This document shows, piece after piece, positions 17,078 to 25,887 of a stretch of 64,000 nt of DNA (positions are counted from its first letter, which is position 1; every line of letters begins with the position of its first letter). The stretch covers positions 1-64,000 of the forward strand of contig QQUA01000024.1 of assembly GCA_008501825.1 (NCBI GenBank), in the 5' to 3' direction. The notes under the pieces are model-generated. The model was given only the letters and a program-made list of their open reading frames with translations, was not told the DNA's origin and did no database searches. The position numbers and the translations under genes were made by a program. The stretch comes from Planctomycetota bacterium. GTDB taxonomy: Bacteria; Planctomycetota; UBA1135.

Positions 17078-17872
17078 TCAGAGACTTTGCAAGTACTGCT
17101 CCGGCCGCTTGCTGAACCGGCGAGCGCACTTCTTGCAGCAAAGGTAGACCTTGCGCCCCTGGTAAGTCATCCACCAACGCCGGTCCTTCACCGGCTCCTC
17201 CATGACCGGGCACTTCCCGATTACCGGCTCGAAGGCGACCTTCTTGGCCGCTGCCTCCTGAAAGTATTGATTGGGATCGGCCGCCACTTTGTCCGAGCAT
17301 CCAGGGCAGCAGTAGTAGATCTTTTGTCCCTGTACGATCGAAAAGGTCTCCCGGTCAATCGGGTTCCCCATGACCGGGCAATGACTTTGAGGCTTTCGTC
17401 CTTCCAATTGATCGAAGTAGGTCGCCGGCTTCTTCTCCGCCTTGATGGCACATTTCGGGCAACAGACTTTTAACTCCTTGTTCATGAACCAAAGGGAAAC
17501 GGACTTCTTCCCCAGGGCTTCACCGCTGACTGGACAAGTGCTTTGCACGTTCTTCGGCTTTACCCCCGCTTGGAACATTTGGAACAGGAAGCGATCGGGA
17601 AAATCCCGGAACTTCTTTTCGCACGAAGCGCAGCACAGGCGGACTTGATGGCCCTCGTAGGTCACCGCCAGTTCTTTCTCTCCGCCGGTCAGGGCTTCTC
17701 CGGAAACCGGACAATGGCTTTGAGCCTTCAGTTTCGGAATCACTCCCTCCTTGGCGGCTTTCACCTTTTCTTGGACCTCGGGAAGCTTCAAGCCTTTTTC
17801 TTGGGCGGTGGCGGGCAAAGCCAACAACAAGCCACAAAGGCCGAGTAGCAACAGCAGCATCGGTTTGAACAT
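17078..17872 (-). CDS. Secreted quadruple YHS/TRASH-like metal-binding protein
   Basis: A 264-residue protein with a signal peptide (MFKPMLLLLLGLCGLLLALPATA). Four tandem units of about 55 residues follow. Each starts with CPVSG or CPVM and ends in a CC-x-x-C cluster: CPVSGEALTG to LCCASCEKKF, CPVSGEALGK to VCCPKCAIKA, CPVMGNPIDR to YCCPGCSDKV, CPVMEEPVKD to LCCKKCARRF. Each unit ends in a P-x-x-Y/F-like turn typical of YHS domains, which bind copper or other soft metals. It is the last gene of the efflux operon, 10 bp after cusA, implying a periplasmic metal-binding role (inference). Its paralogue lies at 28320-29045. Confidence 0.85.
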   Translation of the reverse strand: MFKPMLLLLLGLCGLLLALPATAQEKGLKLPEVQEKVKAAKEGVIPKLKAQSHCPVSGEALTGGEKELAVTYEGHQVRLCCASCEKKFRDFPDRFLFQMFQAGVKPKNVQSTCPVSGEALGKKSVSLWFMNKELKVCCPKCAIKAEKKPATYFDQLEGRKPQSHCPVMGNPIDRETFSIVQGQKIYYCCPGCSDKVAADPNQYFQEAAAKKVAFEPVIGKCPVMEEPVKDRRWWMTYQGRKVYLCCKKCARRFSKRPEQYLQSL

Positions 17873-17882
17873 GAGCTCTTCT

Positions 17883-20800
17883 TCAGTCAGTATCAGGTTG
17901 GACTGAGGGAAAGGACGACGAGGTCGATCGCTTTCGCCGCAGGCGACGTTCGTGAATGGCGCAATAAAGCACTGGCACCACGAACATGGTGAGCAGTTCG
18001 AAGGCCATGCCCCCGAACGAAGGAATGGCCATCGGAATCATGACGTCGGATCCCCGGCCGGAAGAAGTCAGAATCGGCAGTAGCGCCAACAATGTGGTGG
18101 CGGTAGTCATCAAACACGGGCGGCAACGGCGGCACCCCGCTTCCAGGACCGCTTGGCGAAGGCCTTCCACCGTTTTGGGTCGGTGTTTTTCCAGGCTTTG
18201 TTTCAAATAAGTAGCGACCACCACTCCGTCATCGGTGGCAATCCCGAACAAAGCGAGAAAACCGACCCACACGGCCACGCTGAGGTTGATGTTCTGAACT
18301 TGAAACAGCTTTCTCATCGAGACATCGAAGACTTCAAAATCCAAGAACCAGGATTGGCCGTATAGCCACACCATCACGAAGCCTCCGGACCAGGCGACGA
18401 AAACGCCGGCGAACACCAAAGCCGTGGTGGAAATCGCCCGGAACTGGAAATAGAGCAACAGAAAAATCAGAAATAGGGCCAAGGGCAAAACCACCGCCAG
18501 GGTTTTGCTGGCCCGAATCTGATTTTCATAAGAGCCGGCAAAGCTATAGGAAACTCCAGCGGGCAGTTGCCACGCCCCATTTCGCAATTGCTGCTGCAGG
18601 AATTCCTGGCATTGCTCGACCACGTCCACTTCGGCATGGCCCTTTTTCTTGTCGAAAATCACATAAGCGGTCAGAAAAGTGTCTTCCGTTTTGATTACTT
18701 GGGGCCCCCGGCTGTATCGCAACTCCGCCACCTGATGCATGGGAATCTGCGCTCCAGAAGGCGTAGGAATCAGGACTTGCTGCATGGCCTCCAAGCTGTC
18801 GCGCAGTTCGCGCTGATAGCGGACCCGTACCGGATAACGCTCCCGGCCTTCGACAGTCGTGGTTACCGGACGCCCTCCGAGGGCGATCTCGATCACCTCT
18901 TGTACGTCTTTAATGGAAAGGCCGTAGCGAGCCGCCGCCAGCCGATCGATATCAAACTCCAAATAAGGTTTTCCGACCACTCGGTCCGCCAATACCGTGG
19001 CCGGCTCCACCGAAGGTATTTGTTTCAGAAATGCTTCTATCTGCAAAGCCACCTGTTCGATGGTTTCCAAATCCGGCCCCTTGACCTTCACCCCCATCGG
19101 AGCTCGCATGCCGCTTTGCAGCATGACCAGGCGAGCGGCAATCGGTTGCAAACGAGGCGCGGAAGTGGTTCCAGGAAGTTGCGCCGCCTCGACGATGGCT
19201 TGCCAGATGTCATCGGCTTCTTCAATTTCCGGTCGCCAATTTCGGAAAGGCCGCCCCTTGGGATCAGGAATCAATGAACCGTCGGAGCCTCGAACGAAAC
19301 GATCCCTCTCTTGGTCATAACGGAAATTCAGGCGCCGGCCTTGTTCATCCACCATGTACTCAGGGTGGTATTGCACCACGGTTTCCACCATGGATACCGG
19401 TGCCGGATCCAACGCGCTTTCCACTCGACCGATTTTGCCCACCGCCATGGAAACTTCCGGCACGCTTTCGATTGCCAAATCTAATTTGGCCAGCACGTCC
19501 ATGGCCTCACCGATAGATGCGTGGGGAGAGGTCGTCGGCATGTACAAGTAGGAACCTTCGTCCAGAGGAGGCATGAATTCCTTGCCGAGGCCGGGAATCT
19601 GGTGAACGGCATTGATCCACCACCCCTGCCGGCGAAGGGAGTCGCCTTCAAGGCCGACCCGATCCAGACTTTTGGGTATCCAGCCGAAGGTCCGATCAAA
19701 TCCCCACCACACCGTGATTCCAAAACCCACCAGTACCGCCGGAAGCAGCAAGAAAGTCTTTTTGTGGCGAAGACACCAGACCAGCAGGGTGGGATAGATT
19801 TTTTGAAAAAGGAAGAAGCTGAACAACAAACCCAACACGATTCCGGCCACGAACAGGAAGTTTTTCAGCCATCCCGATTCCGGGCCGAGAGGTTCCCATG
19901 TGGAAGCCAGCACTCGCGCTACGGCGAACATCAACAATAGGTTGAACATCCATCGAGCGGTCAGGCCCGCGGCCGGTCTTTGGCTCCGCCAGCGACGCCA
20001 AGCCAAGCCGAGTCGTCCTCCCTGAATGGGAAACAGCCAAAGAGCCAAGGGCGGAATCATGGCCAGAGCCACGACGATGGATCCGACCAGGACGAAGGTT
20101 TTGGTAAATGCCAACGGCCGGAATAATTTGCCCTCTGCCCCCACCATGGTGAACACGGGCAAAAAGGAAACCACGGTAGTCGCTACCGCCGTCAACACCG
20201 CCGAGGCCACTTCTCTGGTGGCTTGCCAAACCACTTCCTTGGCCGGCGTCTCCTCCTTGGATTGTTCCAGCCTCGAAAGGATATTTTCCGTAAGGACAAT
20301 CCCTACGTCTACGATCGTGCCGATGGCAATAGCGATCCCGGATAAAGCCACGATGTTGGCATCCACGCCAAAGATCCGCATGAAAATGAAGCTGAACAAG
20401 ACCGCGATCGGCAGCAAAGCGGAAATCAACAAAGAAGCCCGAAGATGCACCATCATGAATACTACGACAAAGATGGTGATCAGGATTTCATCACGCAATG
20501 CGTGATCCAAGGTACCCAGAGTTTCTTGAATCAATCCAGTCCGATCATAAAAAGGCACGATTTCAAGCTGAGAAATCCGCCCATCGGCTAATTCTTTTCT
20601 AGGCAAACCTGGGGAGATCTCGGCAATTTTGGCCTTGACGTTTTGAATGACTTGCAGGGGATTTTCACCGTAGCGCACGACCACCACTCCGCCCACGGCT
20701 TCCGCTCCCCCTTTGTCCAGAGCTCCGCGGCGAAGGGCCGGTCCGGTATGAATTCGGCCTACGTCCTGCAATCGAATCGGCACTCCGGAAGTGGAAATCA

Positions 20801-21596
20801 CTACCGTTTCCTGCAGATCCTCAATGCCTTCAATCCAACCCAAGCCTCGAATGAAATACTCCACCCGGTTGATTTCCATGACCCGGGCGCCTACTTCCGA
20901 ATTCGATTCCCGCACCGCTTGAAAAACTTGATCCAAGGTGACTCCATGAGCCCGCATGGCATCCGGATTCACGTCAATTTGATATTCCCGCAAAAAGCCA
21001 CCGACCGAAGCAACTTCCGAAACGCCGTCGGCCGCCATCAGGGCGTAACGAACCTGCCAATCCTGGATCGAACGAAGTTCATCCAAATCCCATCCGCCGG
21101 CAGGCTGGCCGTCTTGGTCTCGTCCTTCCAAGGTGTACCAAAAAACCTGCCCTAATGGAGTGGCGTCGGGCCCCAAGGTCGGTGAAACTCCGTCCGGAAG
21201 CGTTCCCCTGGGTAAACTGTTCAGCTTCTCCAGGATTCGGGTACGAGACCAGTAGAACTCAACGTCTTCCTTGAAGATGACATAGATGGACGAGAACCCA
21301 AAATAGGAATAGGAACGGATGCTCTTGACCCCTGGAACCCCCAACAAAGAAACCGTGAGTGGATAAGTCACCTGGTCTTCCATATCCTGCGGAGACCGTC
21401 CCATCCACTCCGTAAATACGATTTGCTGGTTTTCGCCCAAGTCGGGAATGGCATCCACCGGCACCGGATTCCGGGGCAAAGCGTTGACCTTCCAATCGAA
21501 GGGAGCCGCCATGACTCCCGCACCCAGGATCAAAATCAACAGCAAAAACACTACGAGTTTTTGCTCCAAACAAAAGCGCAACAAGGCGGACAACAT
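17883..21596 (-). CDS. cusA: CusA/CzcA-type heavy-metal RND efflux pump
   Basis: A 1237-residue inner-membrane proton antiporter of the HME-RND family. ALSGIAIAIGTIVDVGIVLT contains the conserved proton-relay Asp of TM4. LYMPTTSPHASIGEA, PVSMVETVVQY and VMLQSGMRAPMGVKV carry methionines near where CusA uses Met residues for Cu(I)/Ag(I), favouring a monovalent-copper pump over CzcA-type Zn/Co. It is about 190 residues longer than E. coli CusA. Extra hydrophobic helices after TM6 (WMFNLLLMFAVARVLAS, FVAGIVLGLLFSFFLFQ) account for part of this. It starts 3 bp after the cusB stop and forms a tripartite pump with the CusB- and TolC-like proteins upstream. Confidence 0.93.
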   Translation of the reverse strand: MLSALLRFCLEQKLVVFLLLILILGAGVMAAPFDWKVNALPRNPVPVDAIPDLGENQQIVFTEWMGRSPQDMEDQVTYPLTVSLLGVPGVKSIRSYSYFGFSSIYVIFKEDVEFYWSRTRILEKLNSLPRGTLPDGVSPTLGPDATPLGQVFWYTLEGRDQDGQPAGGWDLDELRSIQDWQVRYALMAADGVSEVASVGGFLREYQIDVNPDAMRAHGVTLDQVFQAVRESNSEVGARVMEINRVEYFIRGLGWIEGIEDLQETVVISTSGVPIRLQDVGRIHTGPALRRGALDKGGAEAVGGVVVVRYGENPLQVIQNVKAKIAEISPGLPRKELADGRISQLEIVPFYDRTGLIQETLGTLDHALRDEILITIFVVVFMMVHLRASLLISALLPIAVLFSFIFMRIFGVDANIVALSGIAIAIGTIVDVGIVLTENILSRLEQSKEETPAKEVVWQATREVASAVLTAVATTVVSFLPVFTMVGAEGKLFRPLAFTKTFVLVGSIVVALAMIPPLALWLFPIQGGRLGLAWRRWRSQRPAAGLTARWMFNLLLMFAVARVLASTWEPLGPESGWLKNFLFVAGIVLGLLFSFFLFQKIYPTLLVWCLRHKKTFLLLPAVLVGFGITVWWGFDRTFGWIPKSLDRVGLEGDSLRRQGWWINAVHQIPGLGKEFMPPLDEGSYLYMPTTSPHASIGEAMDVLAKLDLAIESVPEVSMAVGKIGRVESALDPAPVSMVETVVQYHPEYMVDEQGRRLNFRYDQERDRFVRGSDGSLIPDPKGRPFRNWRPEIEEADDIWQAIVEAAQLPGTTSAPRLQPIAARLVMLQSGMRAPMGVKVKGPDLETIEQVALQIEAFLKQIPSVEPATVLADRVVGKPYLEFDIDRLAAARYGLSIKDVQEVIEIALGGRPVTTTVEGRERYPVRVRYQRELRDSLEAMQQVLIPTPSGAQIPMHQVAELRYSRGPQVIKTEDTFLTAYVIFDKKKGHAEVDVVEQCQEFLQQQLRNGAWQLPAGVSYSFAGSYENQIRASKTLAVVLPLALFLIFLLLYFQFRAISTTALVFAGVFVAWSGGFVMVWLYGQSWFLDFEVFDVSMRKLFQVQNINLSVAVWVGFLALFGIATDDGVVVATYLKQSLEKHRPKTVEGLRQAVLEAGCRRCRPCLMTTATTLLALLPILTSSGRGSDVMIPMAIPSFGGMAFELLTMFVVPVLYCAIHERRLRRKRSTSSSFPSVQPDTD

Positions 21597-21599
21597 GGT

Positions 21600-23879
21600 T
21601 TATTGCCTCACCCCTTTCGAATTGGCAGGATCCAACTCATTCCTCTCCGCCGCAGGCGAGCCCTCGATGAGGGGCAAAACCAAGACTTCCAGCTCTGAAA
21701 AGGCGACTTGCCGTGCTTCTAGATCTTCTGTGAAAAACAATCGCTTTGCCGCTTCCAGCAGGGATTCCCGTTTCGCTTTAAAAGAAAACGACTTCCCATC
21801 CAAGCTTTTCAGCTCATCGATCAGATCAGCGCAGGCGTCTTCCATGGCCTCCCATGCTTCCGCTCGGAAGTGGTTTTGAATGGTGAGATATCCGTCTCGC
21901 AGGAGTCGAAGCTCGTCGTCCTGCTCGGTTTCGGAGGAAAATCGTTCGGTAATTTTCCCGCATCGCAACATGGAAGCCCCAAAGTAGGGATTTTGAATCT
22001 GTTCACCTGCCTGTAACCATGCCGCCCCTTGGTTGTCAAAAGCCATCGGGCAATGAACCACCTGAAATTCCCGATCCGGGCGCCAGGGAAAGCTGCCGAG
22101 CGCCGCCAGCAGTGCCTGTTGGAAGTCTCCGAAAGCGGAACGCCCCGCCTCCAGATTCCCGGCTTGTTCCAAGGCTGCCAAAGCCTTTTCCATTTCTCTT
22201 TTCTGCCGTCGCCATTGTTGCTGAGCTTCACTCGAAAGAACTAGATCGGAGATCGAATCCAGCACGTTGTGTAGTTGTTCTTCAGCCCGGGAAGCCGCCG
22301 GCCAATGATCCGCCGCCAATTCCTGTTGCAGTGGCAAACTGGATAAAGCCAGTGCGCCCAAAGCCTCCTGAAAGCTATCCGGCGCATCGAAGCGAGCGAT
22401 CTCTTCCGATTTCTCCTTCGGCTCCGAGTCCGGATTCATCATGCTCGGTCGGGCTTGCAATTGAAGTTCACTATCCAGTTTGAAAGCCCCTTGGACCACC
22501 ACTTGCTCGCCTTCTTTCAATCCCTCACGAACCACGTACCAATCGCCGGCTCTCGGCCCTAACTGGACCACTTTTCCCTGAAAAGTAGGTTGTTCTTGAT
22601 TCGGAAGCCGAACGTAAACCACTGCCCGGCGGCCGGTCAACAATGGCGCTGTCGCCGGAATCACCAGGGGCAAGTCCTTATCCTCCGGTTCGTGAGCCAC
22701 GAAACCCAAATCGGACGCCGGGACCAAATCCATGCCGCACTCCGAACAAAGATCGAAACTTCCTGCCACGATTTCCGGATGCATGGGGCACATCCATTGG
22801 CCGGCTAAATCCGGATCCACCGCCTTGCCGTGAGGGGTCAATACCGCTTGGACGGTTGCGGAAACGAACATGGCAGGTTTAAGCCGCAAATCGGCGTTAT
22901 CGACGTTGACTCTCACTCGAACCGTTCGAGTTTCATCGTTTAACACTGGATCGATGAAGGCAATGCGACCGTGAAAAACTTCACCGGGAAAGGCCTCCAC
23001 TTCAAAAGCTACGTCTTGGCCGTACCGAAGCCAGGCAAGATCCCCTTCATAGGCCTCCAGCTTCACCCACACTTTTTGCAGGTCGACGATGGTGTAAATC
23101 GGACTGCCTTCTTGGACGTATAGGCCCTCCAAAGCATTCTTGTGAATCACCACGCCACCGATTGGAGCCCGGATGGTCAAGTGCTCTTTCAATTCACCCG
23201 ATTGCTCAATCGCGTCGATTTGATCCGCCGCCAAACCAAGTAGGCGCAATTTGGACCGGGCGGCGATCACCGTTTCCTCCGCACTTTCTTTCAGAGCTTG
23301 AATCGGGCTGCTCTGCAATTTCGCGGCCGTCGCCAGAGCTTGATGAAGTTCCTGTTGGGCGGAATAAAGCTCCGGACTGTAAAGATCCACCAAGTGATCT
23401 CCTTTACGAACCGAAACACCGGTGTAATCGACGTAAAGCCGTTCCAAGCGACCGGCAACCCAAGCGGTAATCGTGGCCATCCGGGTCTCGTCGTAGGCAA
23501 CCTTACCGATCATGCGCAACTCATGGGCAACCGGGCGGCGCACGACCGGAGCGGTTTCAATTTCCGCCAAGGCCATGGCTCCCGGCGTCATGCTGAAGGT
23601 GCGCGGCCCGAGATCGGATGACTTGCTTTGCAGTTGAATCAAATCCATGAAGCAAATCGGGCACTGGCCCGGTTCGGGTAAGCGCACTTGAGGGTCCATG
23701 GAACAAGTCCAAATGGCGGGCTCCTCGGCTTCCTCCGATTCATTAGATCCACCGGCCCCATCCTCCACCGGCACAGCAGCACCACCTTCTCCATTAGCTC
23801 CGAAAAGGTGACTGATCATCCATCCGGCGACCAGAACGGAACCGATCCAAACCAGCAAACCAAGCGAGGCTTTGTTCAT
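21600..23879 (-). CDS. cusB: CusB-like efflux adaptor with two heavy-metal-binding domains and DUF3347-like end
   Basis: A 759-residue protein. The N-terminal anchor (about 5-25) is followed by HMBD 1 at about 56-82 (WTCSMDPQVRLPEPGQCPIC). A membrane-fusion adaptor core spans about 105-350 (lipoyl half VAGRLERLYVDYTGVSVRKG, hairpin, barrel PIYTIVDLQKVWVKL). HMBD 2 at about 361-390 (QWMCPMHPEI, then CSECGMDLVPA) lies inside the adaptor before the membrane-proximal domain. The C-terminal part (about 490-755) resembles DUF3347-type metal-binding domains (VVHCPMAFDNQGAAWLQ, IQNPYFGASMLRCG). The protein bridges CusA and the outer-membrane channel and may deliver Cu(I) to the pump. Its ATG overlaps the tolC-like stop by 4 bp (ATGA). 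Confidence 0.92.
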   Translation of the reverse strand: MNKASLGLLVWIGSVLVAGWMISHLFGANGEGGAAVPVEDGAGGSNESEEAEEPAIWTCSMDPQVRLPEPGQCPICFMDLIQLQSKSSDLGPRTFSMTPGAMALAEIETAPVVRRPVAHELRMIGKVAYDETRMATITAWVAGRLERLYVDYTGVSVRKGDHLVDLYSPELYSAQQELHQALATAAKLQSSPIQALKESAEETVIAARSKLRLLGLAADQIDAIEQSGELKEHLTIRAPIGGVVIHKNALEGLYVQEGSPIYTIVDLQKVWVKLEAYEGDLAWLRYGQDVAFEVEAFPGEVFHGRIAFIDPVLNDETRTVRVRVNVDNADLRLKPAMFVSATVQAVLTPHGKAVDPDLAGQWMCPMHPEIVAGSFDLCSECGMDLVPASDLGFVAHEPEDKDLPLVIPATAPLLTGRRAVVYVRLPNQEQPTFQGKVVQLGPRAGDWYVVREGLKEGEQVVVQGAFKLDSELQLQARPSMMNPDSEPKEKSEEIARFDAPDSFQEALGALALSSLPLQQELAADHWPAASRAEEQLHNVLDSISDLVLSSEAQQQWRRQKREMEKALAALEQAGNLEAGRSAFGDFQQALLAALGSFPWRPDREFQVVHCPMAFDNQGAAWLQAGEQIQNPYFGASMLRCGKITERFSSETEQDDELRLLRDGYLTIQNHFRAEAWEAMEDACADLIDELKSLDGKSFSFKAKRESLLEAAKRLFFTEDLEARQVAFSELEVLVLPLIEGSPAAERNELDPANSKGVRQ

Positions 23880-25219
23880 GACTCCAAGTCCAGAATTCGG
23901 CGTCCACTGAAGCGCTCAATTTCAGCAACAGCTTGCAATCGGTCCGCTTCGGCTCGAACCGCTTGCAGTTGAAATTCAAGGAAAAGCCGAGCTGCGTCGA
24001 CCACGGCGTCGAAAGAAGATCTTCCGGTCTGATAAGCGGTCAAGGCGTTCTTCAGCGATTGCTCGCTTTTGGCCATCAATCCATGGCGATAGAGTTGAAC
24101 CCGCCGATCGGCATCCCGAAAGCGAAAGGAAGCCGTCTCAATTTCGGCCACCAGTCGATTCTGTCGATCGCGGAAACGGTCTCGGGCGGCGGAGGCGGAA
24201 GCCTGGGCCGAAATCTTTCCAGCCTTTAAAGAAGAGCGGCGCAAGGGTAGATCCAAACCCAGGCTTATTGCCACCGCATCTTGGCCGGAGTCGGCTGTAC
24301 CCGCCGGGCCGTCGCCGATCCAGGTCCAATCGGCTCCCAAGGTGAAACCCGGAAAATAGTCCTTTTCCGCTATCTCCACCCCGAAACGTGCGGCGGTCCA
24401 TTGATGCTGAAGCGCTCTTAATTCCGGACTGCTGGCCGGCAACTGAGCGATCAAATCTCCAGGTAACTTCGGTGCGTCCAGAAACTCTCGATCAAGGTCG
24501 GAAAACAAAGAACCGGAAGGACGGCCCAAAGCAGCATTCAAGCGTTCGCGAACCGGCCTTAACCAATCTTGCAATCCGCGTAAGCGATCCTGGACTTGTC
24601 CGATTTCCACTTGAGCTCGGAGCAAATCGGCGTGTTCTCCTCTTCCGGTTTCAAACCGCGTCAAGCTGACCGATTCCAAATGTTGCAACCAAATCAAATG
24701 TCCCTCGGTGACCAAGATGGCCTGCTCGATGTATTGGCTTTCCCAATAAGCCTGCAAGACCTCTTGCCGCAACGCCGCTCGTAACCCTTCCAAGTTTTCC
24801 CGAGCCGCTTCCGATAAAGCCAAAGCCTGCTCGCCGGCAGCTTGCAAGCGGCCGAACCAGGGAAAACTCTGCTGCAAACCGATTCGACCCTGCATCGGAC
24901 CGCTTCGAGTTTCGACCTGCGCCAAATACACCGCAAAGCTCAATCGCGGCTGCGGCAGGGATGAAGCCGGCACCACGGTTTCCAGCGCGGCCCGCCACTG
25001 ATGAAAGGCGGCCTGGAGGCCCGGATTCCGTCGCTGGGCGTATTCCCACAGTTCGCTCAAACCGGCGCCAGCTCGCAGTTCTTCCAGCGGCGCATCCTGA
25101 AACCCGAACTCGGGCTGCATTCGCTGCCACTGCTGCACCCGCTCCGAGTAAGAAGAGGGCGGTGCGCTACATGCCGCGCAAACAAGAAGGAGGAGAATCG
25201 AGTGGCTTATGTGCCTCAT
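23876..25219 (-). CDS. TolC/CusC-like outer-membrane efflux lipoprotein
   Basis: A 447-residue protein. The ATG at 25219 is chosen over a GTG 45 bp upstream because it opens directly into a lipoprotein signal peptide (MRHISHSILLLLVCAACSAPP, lipobox before Cys) and has AGGG just upstream. Two long alpha-helical halves typical of the outer-membrane efflux protein family follow (GLSELWEYAQRRNPGLQAAF, QRIGLQQSFPWFG-like segment, LRALQHQWTAARFGVEIAEK, LGLDLPLRRSSLKAG). It forms the outer-membrane channel of the RND pump. It is translationally coupled to cusB through a 4-bp overlap. Confidence 0.9.
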   Translation of the reverse strand: MRHISHSILLLLVCAACSAPPSSYSERVQQWQRMQPEFGFQDAPLEELRAGAGLSELWEYAQRRNPGLQAAFHQWRAALETVVPASSLPQPRLSFAVYLAQVETRSGPMQGRIGLQQSFPWFGRLQAAGEQALALSEAARENLEGLRAALRQEVLQAYWESQYIEQAILVTEGHLIWLQHLESVSLTRFETGRGEHADLLRAQVEIGQVQDRLRGLQDWLRPVRERLNAALGRPSGSLFSDLDREFLDAPKLPGDLIAQLPASSPELRALQHQWTAARFGVEIAEKDYFPGFTLGADWTWIGDGPAGTADSGQDAVAISLGLDLPLRRSSLKAGKISAQASASAARDRFRDRQNRLVAEIETASFRFRDADRRVQLYRHGLMAKSEQSLKNALTAYQTGRSSFDAVVDAARLFLEFQLQAVRAEADRLQAVAEIERFSGRRILDLES

Positions 25220-25309
25220 GCATTTTCCCTTGCTTTGGAGAGCCAGCTCTCCGGATCGAACCAAGACGGATTTCCTTCCAAGTCGGAAGACTTGGAACGA
25301 ATGGTTCGA

Positions 25310-25699
25310 TCAGCAAAGGAAGGAGGCGTAAAGGAGAAAAAGCGGTCTTGGTGGCGCTCGCGGTTGGCGGCTGGAAGGAATCTCCCGGAGTCCAAGGGCA
25401 GGAAGCCATTCCAACGCCGGTTTTTCTCCCAAGTCACTGAAATCGGGAACTTCGGGAGCTTCGGTTTTCAACCGTTTCGGCTGCGGCGGTTCCGGGGCGT
25501 CCGGAAGCTGTGGTTGGACTTCACAGCAACAACCCTGGTCCCATTCACCGAATACATCGGATTTGGATAGCTCCTCTCCGGCACCAAGGCAGCAACAAGC
25601 TTGGCCAGGTTGACAAGAAAGCGGTTGCAAACCTAGCCCCAGGCGACCCGGAACGAGCATCGCCAGCACAAGCATCAAGCCAGCTAGGCGGGTTTGCAT
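25310..25699 (-). CDS. Small secreted Cys-rich protein at head of metal-efflux operon
   Basis: A 129-residue protein with a signal peptide (MQTRLAGLMLVLAMLVPGRLG), then a cysteine cluster CQPGQACCCLGAGEE and a second WDQGCCCEVQP. A long Pro-rich region and a C-terminal hydrophobic end (RPLFLLYASFLC) follow. No family recognised. The clustered cysteines and position 90 bp upstream of the tolC-like gene suggest metal binding or sensing in the periplasm (inference). It could instead be translated only as a leader. It faces the divergent gene at 25888 across 188 bp that should hold both promoters; I found no convincing operator there. Confidence 0.6.
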   Translation of the reverse strand: MQTRLAGLMLVLAMLVPGRLGLGLQPLSCQPGQACCCLGAGEELSKSDVFGEWDQGCCCEVQPQLPDAPEPPQPKRLKTEAPEVPDFSDLGEKPALEWLPALGLREIPSSRQPRAPPRPLFLLYASFLC

Positions 25700-25887
25700 G
25701 ACACTTCTTTTACGGCAATCAGAGGAGAGCCGCTTTCATTTTATCGCGGAAAACCGGTTCTGCATCTCGGCAGAGATTCGTCCAGGATTCGATTTCGTCC
25801 CCTGCCGAAGGAAGCCCAGGCTTCCTAAGATGTCCAAGCCCGAAAGCTTCCACCAGCGCCGGCTAGTTAGCCCGAAGAACGAACATC

